A stretch of 19,760 bases of DNA from SZAS-3 sp964386785 (GCA_964386785.1 CAYLUD010000028.1:1-19760); one strand, 5' to 3'; shown: positions 7,193 through 15,529, counted from the stretch's first letter. Program-made: numbers and translations. Notes: generated from the sequence alone by a model not told the origin.

Positions 7193-7528
7193 TTATGAAG
7201 AGGTCGCTTTCTCTTTGCGTCGATTACGTTTTTTTTCACAAAGTTTAGCTTTCACTGCAAGCTGTCTCTCTTTCCAAGTTTTCAAAACATCAGGAGCGAC
7301 ATCACGAATGAGTTTCTGTGCTTTTTCTGTAGGAATCGCTCCTTGATCAAGCCAATGATGAATGCGATCTGCCTCTACATGCACACAACCTTCTGGTCGA
7401 TTGGGATCGTACCAACCTACCATTTCTAGGTATTTTCCATCTCTTGGTGCCCGAGCATCGGTGACCACGAGGCGATAAACTTGCAAGTTATGTCTTCCTT
7501 GTTGACGCAAGCGAATCTTTAACGCCAT
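7193..7528 (-). CDS. rpsP: 30S ribosomal protein S16
   Basis: Small-subunit ribosomal protein needed for 30S assembly. It begins MALKIRLRQQGRHNLQVYRLVVTDARAPRDGKYLEMVGWYDP, the family's signature N-terminus, followed by the usual helix with WLDQGAIPTEKAQKLI. The tail is Lys/Arg-rich (KLCEKKRNRRKEK), and the 111 aa are slightly longer than the 80-90 aa core family. The ATG at 7528 is preceded by gggaggaaag, a strong ribosome binding site lying inside the last codons of ffh. The two genes overlap by 10 nt, suggesting coupled translation. The order ffh-rpsP-trmD-rplS is common in bacteria. Confidence 0.97.
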   Translation of the reverse strand: MALKIRLRQQGRHNLQVYRLVVTDARAPRDGKYLEMVGWYDPNRPEGCVHVEADRIHHWLDQGAIPTEKAQKLIRDVAPDVLKTWKERQLAVKAKLCEKKRNRRKEKATSS

Positions 7529-8847
7529 GACTTTCCTCCCATGTACTTTTCTAGCTGTTTCTCGTTCGGCATATTTTTGAAAAACTGCTTCATCTTCTGA
7601 AAATTTTTTCTCAATCGATACACCTCATCTAGGTGCGTCCCACTACCCCTTGCAATACGCTTACAACGCGACACTTCCAAGGGGTCTAACTCCATCCGTT
7701 CTCTTGGGGTCATCGAAAGGATAATAGCCTCAGCAGTATAAAACTCCTTTTCTTTCTCTGCAAGCTCTGGTAAAGAATCTGCTCCTGGCAACATTTTAAG
7801 TAATTGCTTGAAAGGTCCCATTTTTTTGAACGACTGGAGATGTTTTAAATAATCATTATAACTTACAGTTGACTTCCTCAGCTTTTGTTCTAGATCTTCA
7901 GCTTCCTGCTCACTAAAAACCTCTTGAGCTTGCTTTACTAGGTTAATCGCATCCCCCATCCCCAAGATACGATCTGCCATAGATACGGGGTTGAAATATC
8001 GAAGGTCTTTAATTTTTTCTCCAACCCCTTCAAATTTTATGGGTTTACCAGTAACCTCAAATAAAGAAAGAGCAACCCCTCCTCGAGCGTCTCCGTCTAA
8101 CATGGTCAGAATACAACCTGTAATGCCTAACTGTTCATCAAAAGAACGAGCCACCTGAACTGCTTCTTGTCCAAGCGCTGCATTCACCACCAACAATACC
8201 TCAACGGGTTGTGTATTCTGATGAATTTGTTTGAGCTGGAGCATCAGTTCTTGATCTATTTGCAATCGCCCAGCTGTATCCAATATCACCACATCGGCAC
8301 CGGCAGCTTTAGCTCGACGAACTCCTTCTTCTGCCACCTGAACTGGATCAGTTGCCTGAGGAATAGAAAAAACAGGGGCATCTACTTGTTGTCCGAGAGT
8401 ATGGAGTTGTTCAACAGCTCCAGGCCTCTGCAAATCACACGCAACCAGCCACACCTTTTTTGGATTAGGCGACTTCTTAAGAAAATGCACCAATTTCGCT
8501 GCTTGCGTGGTTTTTCCAGATCCTTGCAGTCCGCACAATAGATAGACAGAAGGAGGCTTACTAAATAGAAGCTCACTCTCCTTACTTCCCATTACCCGAA
8601 CCATTTCATCATGAACAATTTTGATGAATTGTTGAGCCGGTGTTACCGATTTCAGCACGGCCTGCCCTAGAGTTTCTTCTTTGACTCTATGGATGATTTT
8701 TTTTGCTACTTCGTAATCAACATCAGCCTCTAATAAGGCTACACGAATTTCACGAATTGCATCTTGCAAATTCTGTTCCGTAAGCTGTTTGTTGCGAGAT
8801 AATACAGAAAATAGGGAAGTAAATTTCTTTGAAATAGAATCAAACAT
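7519..8847 (-). CDS. ffh: Signal recognition particle GTPase Ffh (SRP54)
   Basis: Binds signal sequences and SRP RNA and delivers ribosomes to the membrane with FtsY. It has an N domain (residues 1-95). The G domain has the P-loop GLQGSGKTT at 106-114, DLQRPGAVEQL (normally DxxRPAAxxQL), and DTAGRLQ at 190-196. The M domain carries the signal- and RNA-binding helices (KKMGPFKQLLKMLPG, RIARGSGTHLDEVYRL, KNFQKMKQFFKNM). The 442 aa match the family. Deviations: the guanine-specificity motif TKLD is TMLD at 248-251 (ATG codon confirmed on the minus strand), and the VVDAxxGQ motif is VVNAALGQ. The rest, such as DGDARGGVALS and GKPIKFEGVGEK, is standard. It starts 24 nt after prmC, without an obvious ribosome binding site. 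Confidence 0.97.
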   Translation of the reverse strand: MFDSISKKFTSLFSVLSRNKQLTEQNLQDAIREIRVALLEADVDYEVAKKIIHRVKEETLGQAVLKSVTPAQQFIKIVHDEMVRVMGSKESELLFSKPPSVYLLCGLQGSGKTTQAAKLVHFLKKSPNPKKVWLVACDLQRPGAVEQLHTLGQQVDAPVFSIPQATDPVQVAEEGVRRAKAAGADVVILDTAGRLQIDQELMLQLKQIHQNTQPVEVLLVVNAALGQEAVQVARSFDEQLGITGCILTMLDGDARGGVALSLFEVTGKPIKFEGVGEKIKDLRYFNPVSMADRILGMGDAINLVKQAQEVFSEQEAEDLEQKLRKSTVSYNDYLKHLQSFKKMGPFKQLLKMLPGADSLPELAEKEKEFYTAEAIILSMTPRERMELDPLEVSRCKRIARGSGTHLDEVYRLRKNFQKMKQFFKNMPNEKQLEKYMGGKSWR

Positions 8848-8871
8848 GCAAGCAAACAGAGTAAAAAAAAA

Positions 8872-9681
8872 TCACGATCTCTGCAAGTAAAGATAACGTT
8901 CGCGACCAAATGCATCTAAAAATATTTTCCCTTGATACCCTTGATCTAGAAATAGCTGTAACACTCGAGATCCCATATTCGCCCCAATTTCTAACCATAC
9001 ATGAGACACTTTGACTGTAGAAGCTAGTTGCTCATAGTACTCATATCCAGTCACTCCTCCCACTAAAGCCAGTTTTGGCTCTTGCCGGACCTCCTCTTCT
9101 ACCAAGAACCACTCTCGTGCAGATAAATAGGGAGGGTTACACACAATTCCATCAAATAGTCCATGTACGTCCTTCATCAGATCTGACTGCACGAAGTGGA
9201 CTTTTAGATGCTGGCGTTGAGCATTTCGTTGCGCTACCTCTAAGGCTGCTGGTGAAATATCTGCTAAGGTGACATCTAGATGAGGGCACTCATGCTTTAG
9301 AGAAAGGCCTATGGCTCCACTTCCACAACACAAATCTAACCAACGACCTTGAGGATTCGACCTCACAATCGCTTCCACTAGCTCTTCTGTTTCTATTCTT
9401 GGGATCAACACATTGGAATCAATCTCAAATTGCAACCCAAAAAAGTCCACTTGCTTGGTTAAATATGCGAAAGGAATACGCTGGCCCCTATCACGCACAA
9501 GCTGCAAAAAATGCGCAATTTGCTTAGGATTCAACTCCTCATCACGCCATAACAAAAGATCTAGACGCGAGCATCCTAATGCAAAGGCAAGTAAATCCTC
9601 AGCTTCTCGACGAGGGTTCTGAACTCCAGAAAGAGATAGAAAGGCTTGAGCATCTTGCAAAAGAGAAAGTAAGGGTATCAT
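8872..9681 (-). CDS. prmC: Peptide chain release factor N5-glutamine methyltransferase PrmC (HemK)
   Basis: Methylates the Gln of the GGQ motif in release factors, using S-adenosylmethionine, and so raises termination efficiency. It has a helical N-terminal substrate domain, then LIPRIETEELVE (the family's PRxETE block, residues 94-99). The SAM-binding loop is LDLCCGSGAIGLSL, with CC where homologues usually have GT. The catalytic NPPY is at 182-185 (DGIVCNPPYLSAREW). At 269 aa it is normal. Its ATG overlaps the prfA stop (ATGA, 9678-9681), so it is translationally coupled to its substrate's gene, the common prfA-prmC arrangement. Confidence 0.97.
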   Translation of the reverse strand: MIPLLSLLQDAQAFLSLSGVQNPRREAEDLLAFALGCSRLDLLLWRDEELNPKQIAHFLQLVRDRGQRIPFAYLTKQVDFFGLQFEIDSNVLIPRIETEELVEAIVRSNPQGRWLDLCCGSGAIGLSLKHECPHLDVTLADISPAALEVAQRNAQRQHLKVHFVQSDLMKDVHGLFDGIVCNPPYLSAREWFLVEEEVRQEPKLALVGGVTGYEYYEQLASTVKVSHVWLEIGANMGSRVLQLFLDQGYQGKIFLDAFGRERYLYLQRS

Positions 9682-10742
9682 CCAACAAGTTGTTGTTCGT
9701 AGAAATATTTTACAAGAGCCGTTGTCACTCCGTCCAGATCCCCTTCCATCACGCGATCTAGACAGTAGAGAGTTAAATTAATACGATGGTCGGTAATCCG
9801 ATTTTGAGAAAAATTGTAGGTGCGGATGCGTTCTGAACGATCGCCTGACCCTACTTGTAAGGCTCTAGCTTGACTTTCGGACTGTTTTCGCTTTTCTCTT
9901 TCCGCTTCGGCAATCTTTGCCTTAAGAAGTCTCATCGCTTTGCTTTTGTTCTTATGCTGAGAACGTTCGTCAGAGCAATAGGTAACAACACCTGTGGGGA
10001 GGTGAGTAATTCTGACAGCGGAGTCTGTTGTATTGACATGCTGTCCTCCAGCACCGGAGGAGCGATAGGTGTCAATTCGAAGATCTTTTTCTTGAATATC
10101 AATTTCTTCCTCTTCGAGCGGTTCTGGCATAATTGCAATGGTAATTGCCGAAGTATGCACACGTCCCTGTGCCTCTGTTTTAGGCACTCTCTGCACGCGA
10201 TGTGTCCCCCCTTCATATTGCAAAAGGCGCTTCACCCCTTTCCCTGAAAGGGCCATGATATATTCTTTGAATCCACCTAATTCTGATGGGTGTGAAGAAA
10301 GGGGTTCCCATTTCCACCCCTTCGCAGCCGCGTAAAGCTGATACATACGAACACAATCACCGACAAACAGTGCAGCCTCATCCCCACCTGTTCCCGCTCG
10401 TAGCTCCATGATGACATTGCAATCATCTGTAGGATCAGGAGGCACCAGTAACAATTCTAACTGAACCGCGGCTTCTTGTCCTTGCGTCTCCAGAATCGCG
10501 ATCTCTTCTATGAGGAGCTGTTTCATCTCCTCATTCCCTTCTTGATCCAGGAGCTGTCTTGTTTCCTCCAGCGTCTGCTTGATGCTCGTCAAACGATTTG
10601 CTGATTCAAGAATATCCCCTAAATCAGCATGTTCTTTGACCGATTCACGATATTTTTTAGGATCATCAAATGAATCTCCACGACTGAGAAATTCCTCTAA
10701 CTCCTGGAAACGACGACGAAAATTTTCAATTTTTTCTTGCAT
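9678..10742 (-). CDS. prfA: Peptide chain release factor 1
   Basis: Recognises UAA and UAG stop codons and triggers peptide release. The GGQ motif is at residues 232-234 (SSGAGGQHVNTTDSAVRITH). The codon-reading tripeptide region is RVPKTEAQGRVHTS: PKT fits the PxT form of RF1 and not the SPF of RF2, which supports the call. Other typical parts are ELRAGTGGDEAALF and YEGGTHRVQRVP near 114-187, and NFSQNRITDHRINLTLY near the C-terminus. The 354 aa match the family. It starts 18 nt after rpmE; no good ribosome binding site is visible. The next gene encodes its methylase. Confidence 0.98.
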   Translation of the reverse strand: MQEKIENFRRRFQELEEFLSRGDSFDDPKKYRESVKEHADLGDILESANRLTSIKQTLEETRQLLDQEGNEEMKQLLIEEIAILETQGQEAAVQLELLLVPPDPTDDCNVIMELRAGTGGDEAALFVGDCVRMYQLYAAAKGWKWEPLSSHPSELGGFKEYIMALSGKGVKRLLQYEGGTHRVQRVPKTEAQGRVHTSAITIAIMPEPLEEEEIDIQEKDLRIDTYRSSGAGGQHVNTTDSAVRITHLPTGVVTYCSDERSQHKNKSKAMRLLKAKIAEAEREKRKQSESQARALQVGSGDRSERIRTYNFSQNRITDHRINLTLYCLDRVMEGDLDGVTTALVKYFYEQQLVG

Positions 10743-10760
10743 GGAAGATCGCGAAAAGGA

Positions 10761-11003
10761 CTATTCTTTACCATATCGCTTTAAAAACTTCTTCACTCGA
10801 CCCTCTGCGTCTACAAAACCTTGACTATCTGTAAAGAAAGGGTGAGATGCGGAGGAAGTGCTCACTGAGCATGTGGGGTATTGTTCGCCTTTATAGTCTT
10901 TATAAGCAGAAGGCTGTAATGCTGCGCCAATCAGGAATTCTGCCCCGTTTGTGGTGTCCACAAAAAGAATGTCTTGATACTCTGGATGTATGCCTTTTTT
11001 CAT
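10761..11003 (-). CDS. rpmE: 50S ribosomal protein L31, type B-like
   Basis: Large-subunit bridge protein. It starts MKKGIHPEY and continues ILFVDTTNGAEFLIG, with SHPFFTDSQGFVDAEGRVKKFLKRYG at the end, the pattern of the type B form. The CxxC pairs that hold zinc in type A L31 are missing; only a single Cys (YPTCSV) is present. At 80 aa it has normal length. The ATG at 11003 is preceded by agggag 8 nt upstream, a convincing ribosome binding site. It is the first gene of the minus-strand train, with a candidate promoter upstream. Confidence 0.95.
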   Translation of the reverse strand: MKKGIHPEYQDILFVDTTNGAEFLIGAALQPSAYKDYKGEQYPTCSVSTSSASHPFFTDSQGFVDAEGRVKKFLKRYGKE

Positions 11004-11033
11004 AAAATAAGCTCCCTATATTCTCCTCGGAGG

Positions 11034-11062
11034 AGGATATCCTAGATTCCTAAAAAAGACAA
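11034..11062 (-). promoter_or_regulatory. Candidate sigma-70-type promoter for the rpmE-prfA gene train
   Basis: On the minus strand, TTGTCT (11062-11057) and TATCCT (11039-11034) are separated by 17 nt, each matching four of six consensus positions, and lie about 30 nt before the rpmE start. They overlap a small symmetric element (ctcctc-g-gaggag) in the divergent region between rpmE and the CT021-like gene. This is a pattern match only. Confidence 0.4.
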
Positions 11063-11128
11063 GGAGAACCCTAAGAAAAGAATAGATTTTCCCATGCGCT
11101 TGGGTTATGGTTCTTATTAAAAGATTTG

Positions 11129-11845
11129 ATGTTCTTTCGCCTTATTATTGGTTGTTTCTTGTTGTGTGGCCCTCTGCTACTAGCAGAGCCAGAGAGTCAG
11201 CCCATTTTACAAGAGATCCTCTTGGAAGCTCGCATAGGAAGCTATGCGGTATTGCAACAAGGCCAAACCTATACCTTCCTATACGTAAAGAATATCAGCA
11301 GTTCTGAGGGAATCTGGCTTGAGGAGATTCATATCCCCGTTTCTTTGTTTTCCAGGTTATCTCTTTCTTGGCGGGATTGGCTTCTTCGGGGCGCCCCTCA
11401 ACACAGTGGGTGGAATCTTCTTCCTATTTCGGTCCAGAATCTATCGTGTGATCGCTTCTACTCGTTTACACAACAAGCGTGGATTGCCCTACCCTCTAAC
11501 TCTAATTTTCTCACTACTCTTTTACAACTTTCCTTTTATGAAATTCCAGAGCCAGAAAGAAAAAAAATAGGCCCCCTTCCTATTCGAGGTAAACCAGACA
11601 CCCGTTCCTTATGGGCACCGGTTATATGTTGGGAGGGTAAAAAAGTACAGGGAGTACCATTTCGAGCATATGTAGCCCGATGGCCACAGGACCAGAGTGA
11701 CTTGGCAGGGCGTCGGATAGAGATCTACTTACCGGAAGCCAACTCTCCTTATCTCACTTTTTTTCCCTATTGGATGGAAGTGGAAGGGCGCCTTGGACAA
11801 GCCAAACTTCGATTAGTAGAAAGCGGGATCCTGAATCAAGGCTAA
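11129..11845 (+). CDS. Conserved chlamydial-type hypothetical protein with signal peptide (CT021 position)
   Basis: I do not recognise a named family. The N-terminus MFFRLIIGCFLLCGPLLLAEPES is a classic signal peptide, with likely cleavage after LLLA, so the 238-aa protein is probably periplasmic or outer-membrane associated. The mature part is rich in Trp, Leu and Pro, without Cys pairs or catalytic motifs that I can place (for example WAPVICWEGKKVQGVPFRAYVARWP near residues 165-190). I chose ATG at 11129; a TTG lies one codon before. Its place between rpmE (divergent) and lepB corresponds to the small hypothetical CT021 in the Chlamydia order I remember, and it may be an equivalent. Being next to a signal peptidase, and itself exported, it may be processed by it, but this is inference. 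Confidence 0.8.
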   Translation: MFFRLIIGCFLLCGPLLLAEPESQPILQEILLEARIGSYAVLQQGQTYTFLYVKNISSSEGIWLEEIHIPVSLFSRLSLSWRDWLLRGAPQHSGWNLLPISVQNLSCDRFYSFTQQAWIALPSNSNFLTTLLQLSFYEIPEPERKKIGPLPIRGKPDTRSLWAPVICWEGKKVQGVPFRAYVARWPQDQSDLAGRRIEIYLPEANSPYLTFFPYWMEVEGRLGQAKLRLVESGILNQG

Positions 11846-12108
11846 AGTCTCCTGTGATCATCGCGGTTGCAATTCAGAAATTCAGGACTGTAACCTCCTT
11901 ATAGGTAGCGATGCGCCTTGCTATTGTATCGACACCAAAAGCCCAGCCACTACCTCCATCACCAATTTTATGACTCTTGTATGTTCCTTGTCTCATCTCA
12001 GCCATTCCGCTTCTAACGTGACATCGAGATGGGTTGTCGATTTCCATGAAAAATCCTCATCATGAAATGTAAGACCTGATACGATGGGCGTGTCTGGGAT
12101 TTCCATTT
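11846..12108. other. Gap before lepB with two antisense reading frames, possible remnant
   Basis: No gene can be named. On the minus strand two adjoining frames read protein-like. 12106-11993 (37 aa) starts MEIPDTPIVSGLTFHDED. 12047-11874 (57 aa) has KIGDGGSGWAFGVDTIARRI in its second half and ends at a TGA at 11876-11874. One frameshift near 12000 would join them. The GGSGWAFGVDTIARR segment faintly recalls the last motif of some class II aminoacyl-tRNA synthetases, but not enough for a call. On the plus strand a Cys/Ser/Thr-rich frame of about 70 codons without ATG is likely its shadow. No promoter is evident. Confidence 0.35.
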
Positions 12109-14025
12109 ATGTTTCGTCACTATTCTCTAAGAAAGTCTCGCTCGTTATTTCATCGGTACATTCGCTTGTACCGAAGAAAACAAGAACAATTCAGTAGTCG
12201 ACAATCTGCGGCGTTTCTCTTACAACTGAAACGATTAGAAACGTTCATTTGGAAAAAAGAAAAAGCAGAGGCATCAAAGGAAGCCAAGCGACTCGTCCAA
12301 TTTTGTGAAGAAGAAGGGATCCGATCCTGGAAAGATAAGGGGCGCGACCTATTCCTTTCTCTCTCCTTTGCATTACTTATAGCTTTAGCGATTCGGCTCT
12401 TTTGGTTTGAATTATACGAGGTCCCCACTGGATCGATGCGCCCAACCATTATGGAGCTAGACCGCTTAGCTGTATCTAAAACCACCTTTGGGATCCCTAT
12501 CCCTTTTAGTTCTTCTCGCCTTTTCTATCATCCAGATCGCATTCAACGTGGTGCCATCATTACATTTACCTCGGAGGGAATGGGGATCACAGATTCTACA
12601 TATCGATATTTTCATTTAATTACGGGAAACAAAAGGTTTGTAAAACGAGCGATCAGTCGTCCTGGGGATACTCTCTATTTTTATGGAGGGCAAATCTATG
12701 GAATTGATGCAGAAGGACAACCCATTACGTCCTGGACAGACACAGAGTTTCTTCATCGTTACGGATTGGAACACCTAGATCATGTACCCTACATCACGTA
12801 CCAGGGAAAATCAGAATGGAGTCTGCCTACGCCAGAAGGTTTTTTTCGTAAAACTCTCATTCGGCAAATGAATCTACCCGTGGCCTCTATCGAGATCGTA
12901 TCCAAGGGCAAGGTAGAATCGAAGTTTTTTAATGGCCATGAGTGGGTCGCCGATCACCCTGAACAACTACGATTCGCTCACTCTTCTCCTGTTTCGTATA
13001 GTGATCTGTGGGGATTAGGCAATTATGCCATGGTGCGCTTGTTATCTGCCAAGGAAACACACAAATTTTATGGTCCACAACTCGACACCCAAGCTCCTTT
13101 GTTTCTTGAAATTCACCATACACCGAACCTAACTGCACCGCCCCCTCTTCTACGGATGGGTCAGCAGGGCAAGATCTATCCTATGATCTCACCCTTCACA
13201 GCACTGTTGCCCTTAGGGCGCGAAGAGTTAGAGACCTTACAGCATGCTCTATCCACCGCTCGTTTCTGTGTGAAAAAGGGATCTGCCTTCCCCTACCAAA
13301 AGGGGCGCGCATCACCCCAACCAAAAGAATTCGACATCTCTCTTCCACAGGTGCCAGATGGTTGTTATGAGTGGGACCAAGGGACCGCCTACCGTATCTA
13401 CTGGGGGGGATGGCGAAAAAAGCTATCCATGCAACATCCGTTATACGATCTATCTCTCCTGCCCATCTTGTTCAATGCAGGGGAAGGATGGAATCGACTA
13501 TATGAGACGTTAGCCCCCTATCAGCCGTATCACCCCCATCGGTATGCCTACTTCCGGGATGGAAATCTTTATGTCATGGGGGCTCCAATCCTGACGCAAC
13601 AGGATGAACGACTGAAGGCATTTCTGAAAGAAGAACAGCGTAAAGAAGCGCAAGCCTCGGCCGCCATGCCCTACATTGGATTTGTAGATCGTGGTCCCCC
13701 ACTGAAACCGGATGGAACTCTAGACGTAGATAAAATTCTCGCATTTGGCCTTCATATCCCTGACGATGCTATTTTGGCTCTTGGAGATAATTATCCAATG
13801 AGCGAAGACTGTCGAAGTTTTGGCTTCGTGCCTATAAAAAATTTACGAGGTGGCGCTCTCTGTACATTTTGGCCATTGAGTACACGCATCGGCGCGCTTC
13901 CTCAACCCGTGACCCCCTGGTTCACTTTACCCAATCTGATTATAGGGAGTATCGTGACCACTTCCATCGCGCTCACAATACTCTACTATCGCAGACGGAA
14001 TCGCACGCGATTATTTCCTGATTGA
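12109..14025 (+). CDS. lepB: Signal peptidase I, long chlamydial form
   Basis: Removes signal peptides from exported proteins at the outer face of the inner membrane. After a basic cytoplasmic N-terminus, a transmembrane segment (about 81-101) leads into YEVPTGSMRPTI with catalytic Ser109. FVKRAISRPGDTLYFYGGQIY supplies the Lys base, K179. The closing box GDNYPMSEDCRSFGFVPI is at 559-576. A second hydrophobic segment (about 607-627) is followed by Arg-rich residues. At 638 aa it is roughly twice the usual length, because a region of about 350 residues lies between the Lys box and the closing GDN box. From memory, Chlamydia LepB is also over 600 aa, so the long form supports the phylum call. 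The ATG at 12109 has no good ribosome binding site. The gene stands between the CT021-like gene and fumC. Confidence 0.96.
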   Translation: MFRHYSLRKSRSLFHRYIRLYRRKQEQFSSRQSAAFLLQLKRLETFIWKKEKAEASKEAKRLVQFCEEEGIRSWKDKGRDLFLSLSFALLIALAIRLFWFELYEVPTGSMRPTIMELDRLAVSKTTFGIPIPFSSSRLFYHPDRIQRGAIITFTSEGMGITDSTYRYFHLITGNKRFVKRAISRPGDTLYFYGGQIYGIDAEGQPITSWTDTEFLHRYGLEHLDHVPYITYQGKSEWSLPTPEGFFRKTLIRQMNLPVASIEIVSKGKVESKFFNGHEWVADHPEQLRFAHSSPVSYSDLWGLGNYAMVRLLSAKETHKFYGPQLDTQAPLFLEIHHTPNLTAPPPLLRMGQQGKIYPMISPFTALLPLGREELETLQHALSTARFCVKKGSAFPYQKGRASPQPKEFDISLPQVPDGCYEWDQGTAYRIYWGGWRKKLSMQHPLYDLSLLPILFNAGEGWNRLYETLAPYQPYHPHRYAYFRDGNLYVMGAPILTQQDERLKAFLKEEQRKEAQASAAMPYIGFVDRGPPLKPDGTLDVDKILAFGLHIPDDAILALGDNYPMSEDCRSFGFVPIKNLRGGALCTFWPLSTRIGALPQPVTPWFTLPNLIIGSIVTTSIALTILYYRRRNRTRLFPD

Positions 14026-14119
14026 TTCTCTCTTCCGCATCAAGAAAAAATGTGTTGGAATAAATAAAACAATAAATTATCGATACAATTTTCTGACTCA
14101 ATCTAGAGATAGAACTCAT

Positions 14120-15529
14120 ATGAAAGACATCAGATTAGAGTCCGATAGTTTAGGACAGGTAGAAGTACCTAAATACTGTCTTTGGGGAGCGCAAACACAA
14201 CGATCTTTAGATCATTTCTGCATTGGCAATGACCTGATGCCTAGAGAGTTGATTGAGGCCTATGCGATTCTCAAAAAAGCTGCCGCAACAATCAACTGGC
14301 GACAAAAGCGACTATCTAAAGAAAAAGCCCATTTGATTATCCAGGTATGTGATGAAATTCTCTTGGGAGATCACCAAGACCAATTCCCCCTACATGTCTG
14401 GATGACAGGTAGTGGCACGCAATTCAACATGAATGTGAATGAGGTGATATCCAACCGCTGTTCTCAACTTACACAACAGCCCCTAGGCAGCAAATTTCCT
14501 GTACATCCCAATGATGATGTGAATCTATCACAATCTTCTAACGACTCATTTCCCTCAGCAATGCATATCGCGGTAGCTATCCAAACTCACCGTCAAGTAC
14601 TTCCCATACTTAACACCTTAGTGCAATCAATCAACAAAAAAGCAAAGCAATGGGATCACATTGTCAAACTGGGGCGTACCCATCTACAGGATGCGACCCC
14701 GATAACCTTAGGACAAGAGTTTTCAGGTTATGCAGCAACGTTATATGACCATATTCACCATCTCGAATCCTCCCTTACAGGGGTGTATGCATTAGCCCTT
14801 GGAGGCACTGCTGTGGGCACAGGAATCAATACCTTGGAGGGTTTCGATGTGCTAGTAGCCAAAGAAATCGCCAAACTAACAAAATTACCATTTGTGACAG
14901 CTAAGAACAAATTTGCTGTCCAGGGTGAACACTACGCACTCGTCCAGTTAAGTGGGGCGCTGAAGGGTCTCGCCACTTCTTTATATAAAATTGCGAATGA
15001 CATTCGGCTACTCTCCTGTGGACCCAGGGCTGGATTCTACGAGCTCCTGATCCCATCCAACGAGCCGGGGTCATCCATCATGCCGGGGAAGGTTAATCCT
15101 ACTCAGTGCGAGGCATTAGCCATGGTGGCTGTGCAAGTCATGGCTAATGACACGGCTATTTCCTTTGGAAATGCTAGTGGATACTTAGAAATGAATGTAT
15201 ATAAACCACTTATTATCTATAACCTTACTCACTCGCTTAGGATCTTGAGTGATGCGTGTCGCAATTTTGAAATCTTTCTGATTCGCAATACAAAGCCTAA
15301 TCTAAAGAGAATCAAACAAGATCTAGAGAACTCTCTCATGCTTGTTACAGCATTGAGTCCTGCAATTGGTTATGACAAAGCTTCTCGAATTGCTCATTTT
15401 GCATTAGATCACGATTTAAAGCTAAAAGAGGCCGCCTTACAACTAGGCTTTGTTACGGAAAAAGAATTTGATTCCCTAGTGAATCCTATACATATGTGCC
15501 ATCCACAAAAAAAACGAGGAAAAACATGA
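14120..15529 (+). CDS. fumC: Fumarate hydratase, class II
   Basis: Interconverts fumarate and L-malate in the TCA cycle; it is the oxygen-stable, iron-independent type. Typical blocks are TGSGTQFNMNVNEVI at 96-110, HPNDDVNLSQSSNDSFPSAMHI at 129-150, and GRTHLQDATPITLGQEFSGYA at 185-204 with catalytic His188. The superfamily signature GSSIMPGKVNPTQCE at 317-331 holds the mobile-loop Ser. The 469 aa are normal. The ATG at 14120 follows a 94-bp AT-rich gap after lepB. The gene ends in an A8 run and a TGA that overlaps the ATG of the malic enzyme gene, so the two form an operon feeding fumarate through malate to pyruvate. In the Chlamydia order I remember, ileS occupies this place. Confidence 0.97.
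   Translation: MKDIRLESDSLGQVEVPKYCLWGAQTQRSLDHFCIGNDLMPRELIEAYAILKKAAATINWRQKRLSKEKAHLIIQVCDEILLGDHQDQFPLHVWMTGSGTQFNMNVNEVISNRCSQLTQQPLGSKFPVHPNDDVNLSQSSNDSFPSAMHIAVAIQTHRQVLPILNTLVQSINKKAKQWDHIVKLGRTHLQDATPITLGQEFSGYAATLYDHIHHLESSLTGVYALALGGTAVGTGINTLEGFDVLVAKEIAKLTKLPFVTAKNKFAVQGEHYALVQLSGALKGLATSLYKIANDIRLLSCGPRAGFYELLIPSNEPGSSIMPGKVNPTQCEALAMVAVQVMANDTAISFGNASGYLEMNVYKPLIIYNLTHSLRILSDACRNFEIFLIRNTKPNLKRIKQDLENSLMLVTALSPAIGYDKASRIAHFALDHDLKLKEAALQLGFVTEKEFDSLVNPIHMCHPQKKRGKT

Noticed and set aside
8848..8871. T8 run between prmC and ffh as an intrinsic terminator
   Set aside because: There is no stem before the T-run on the minus strand, and it would separate genes that otherwise form one transcript.
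9870..10247. 125-codon plus-strand frame opposite prfA
   Set aside because: It lies wholly within the well-conserved prfA gene on the other strand and reads like a shadow (Phe/Cys/Leu-rich, no motif).
14050..14100. Promoter for fumC (TTGGAA with AT-rich spacer and TACAAT)
   Set aside because: The spacing between the best -35 and -10 matches is wrong (about 23 nt), and in such AT-rich sequence the matches are not informative.
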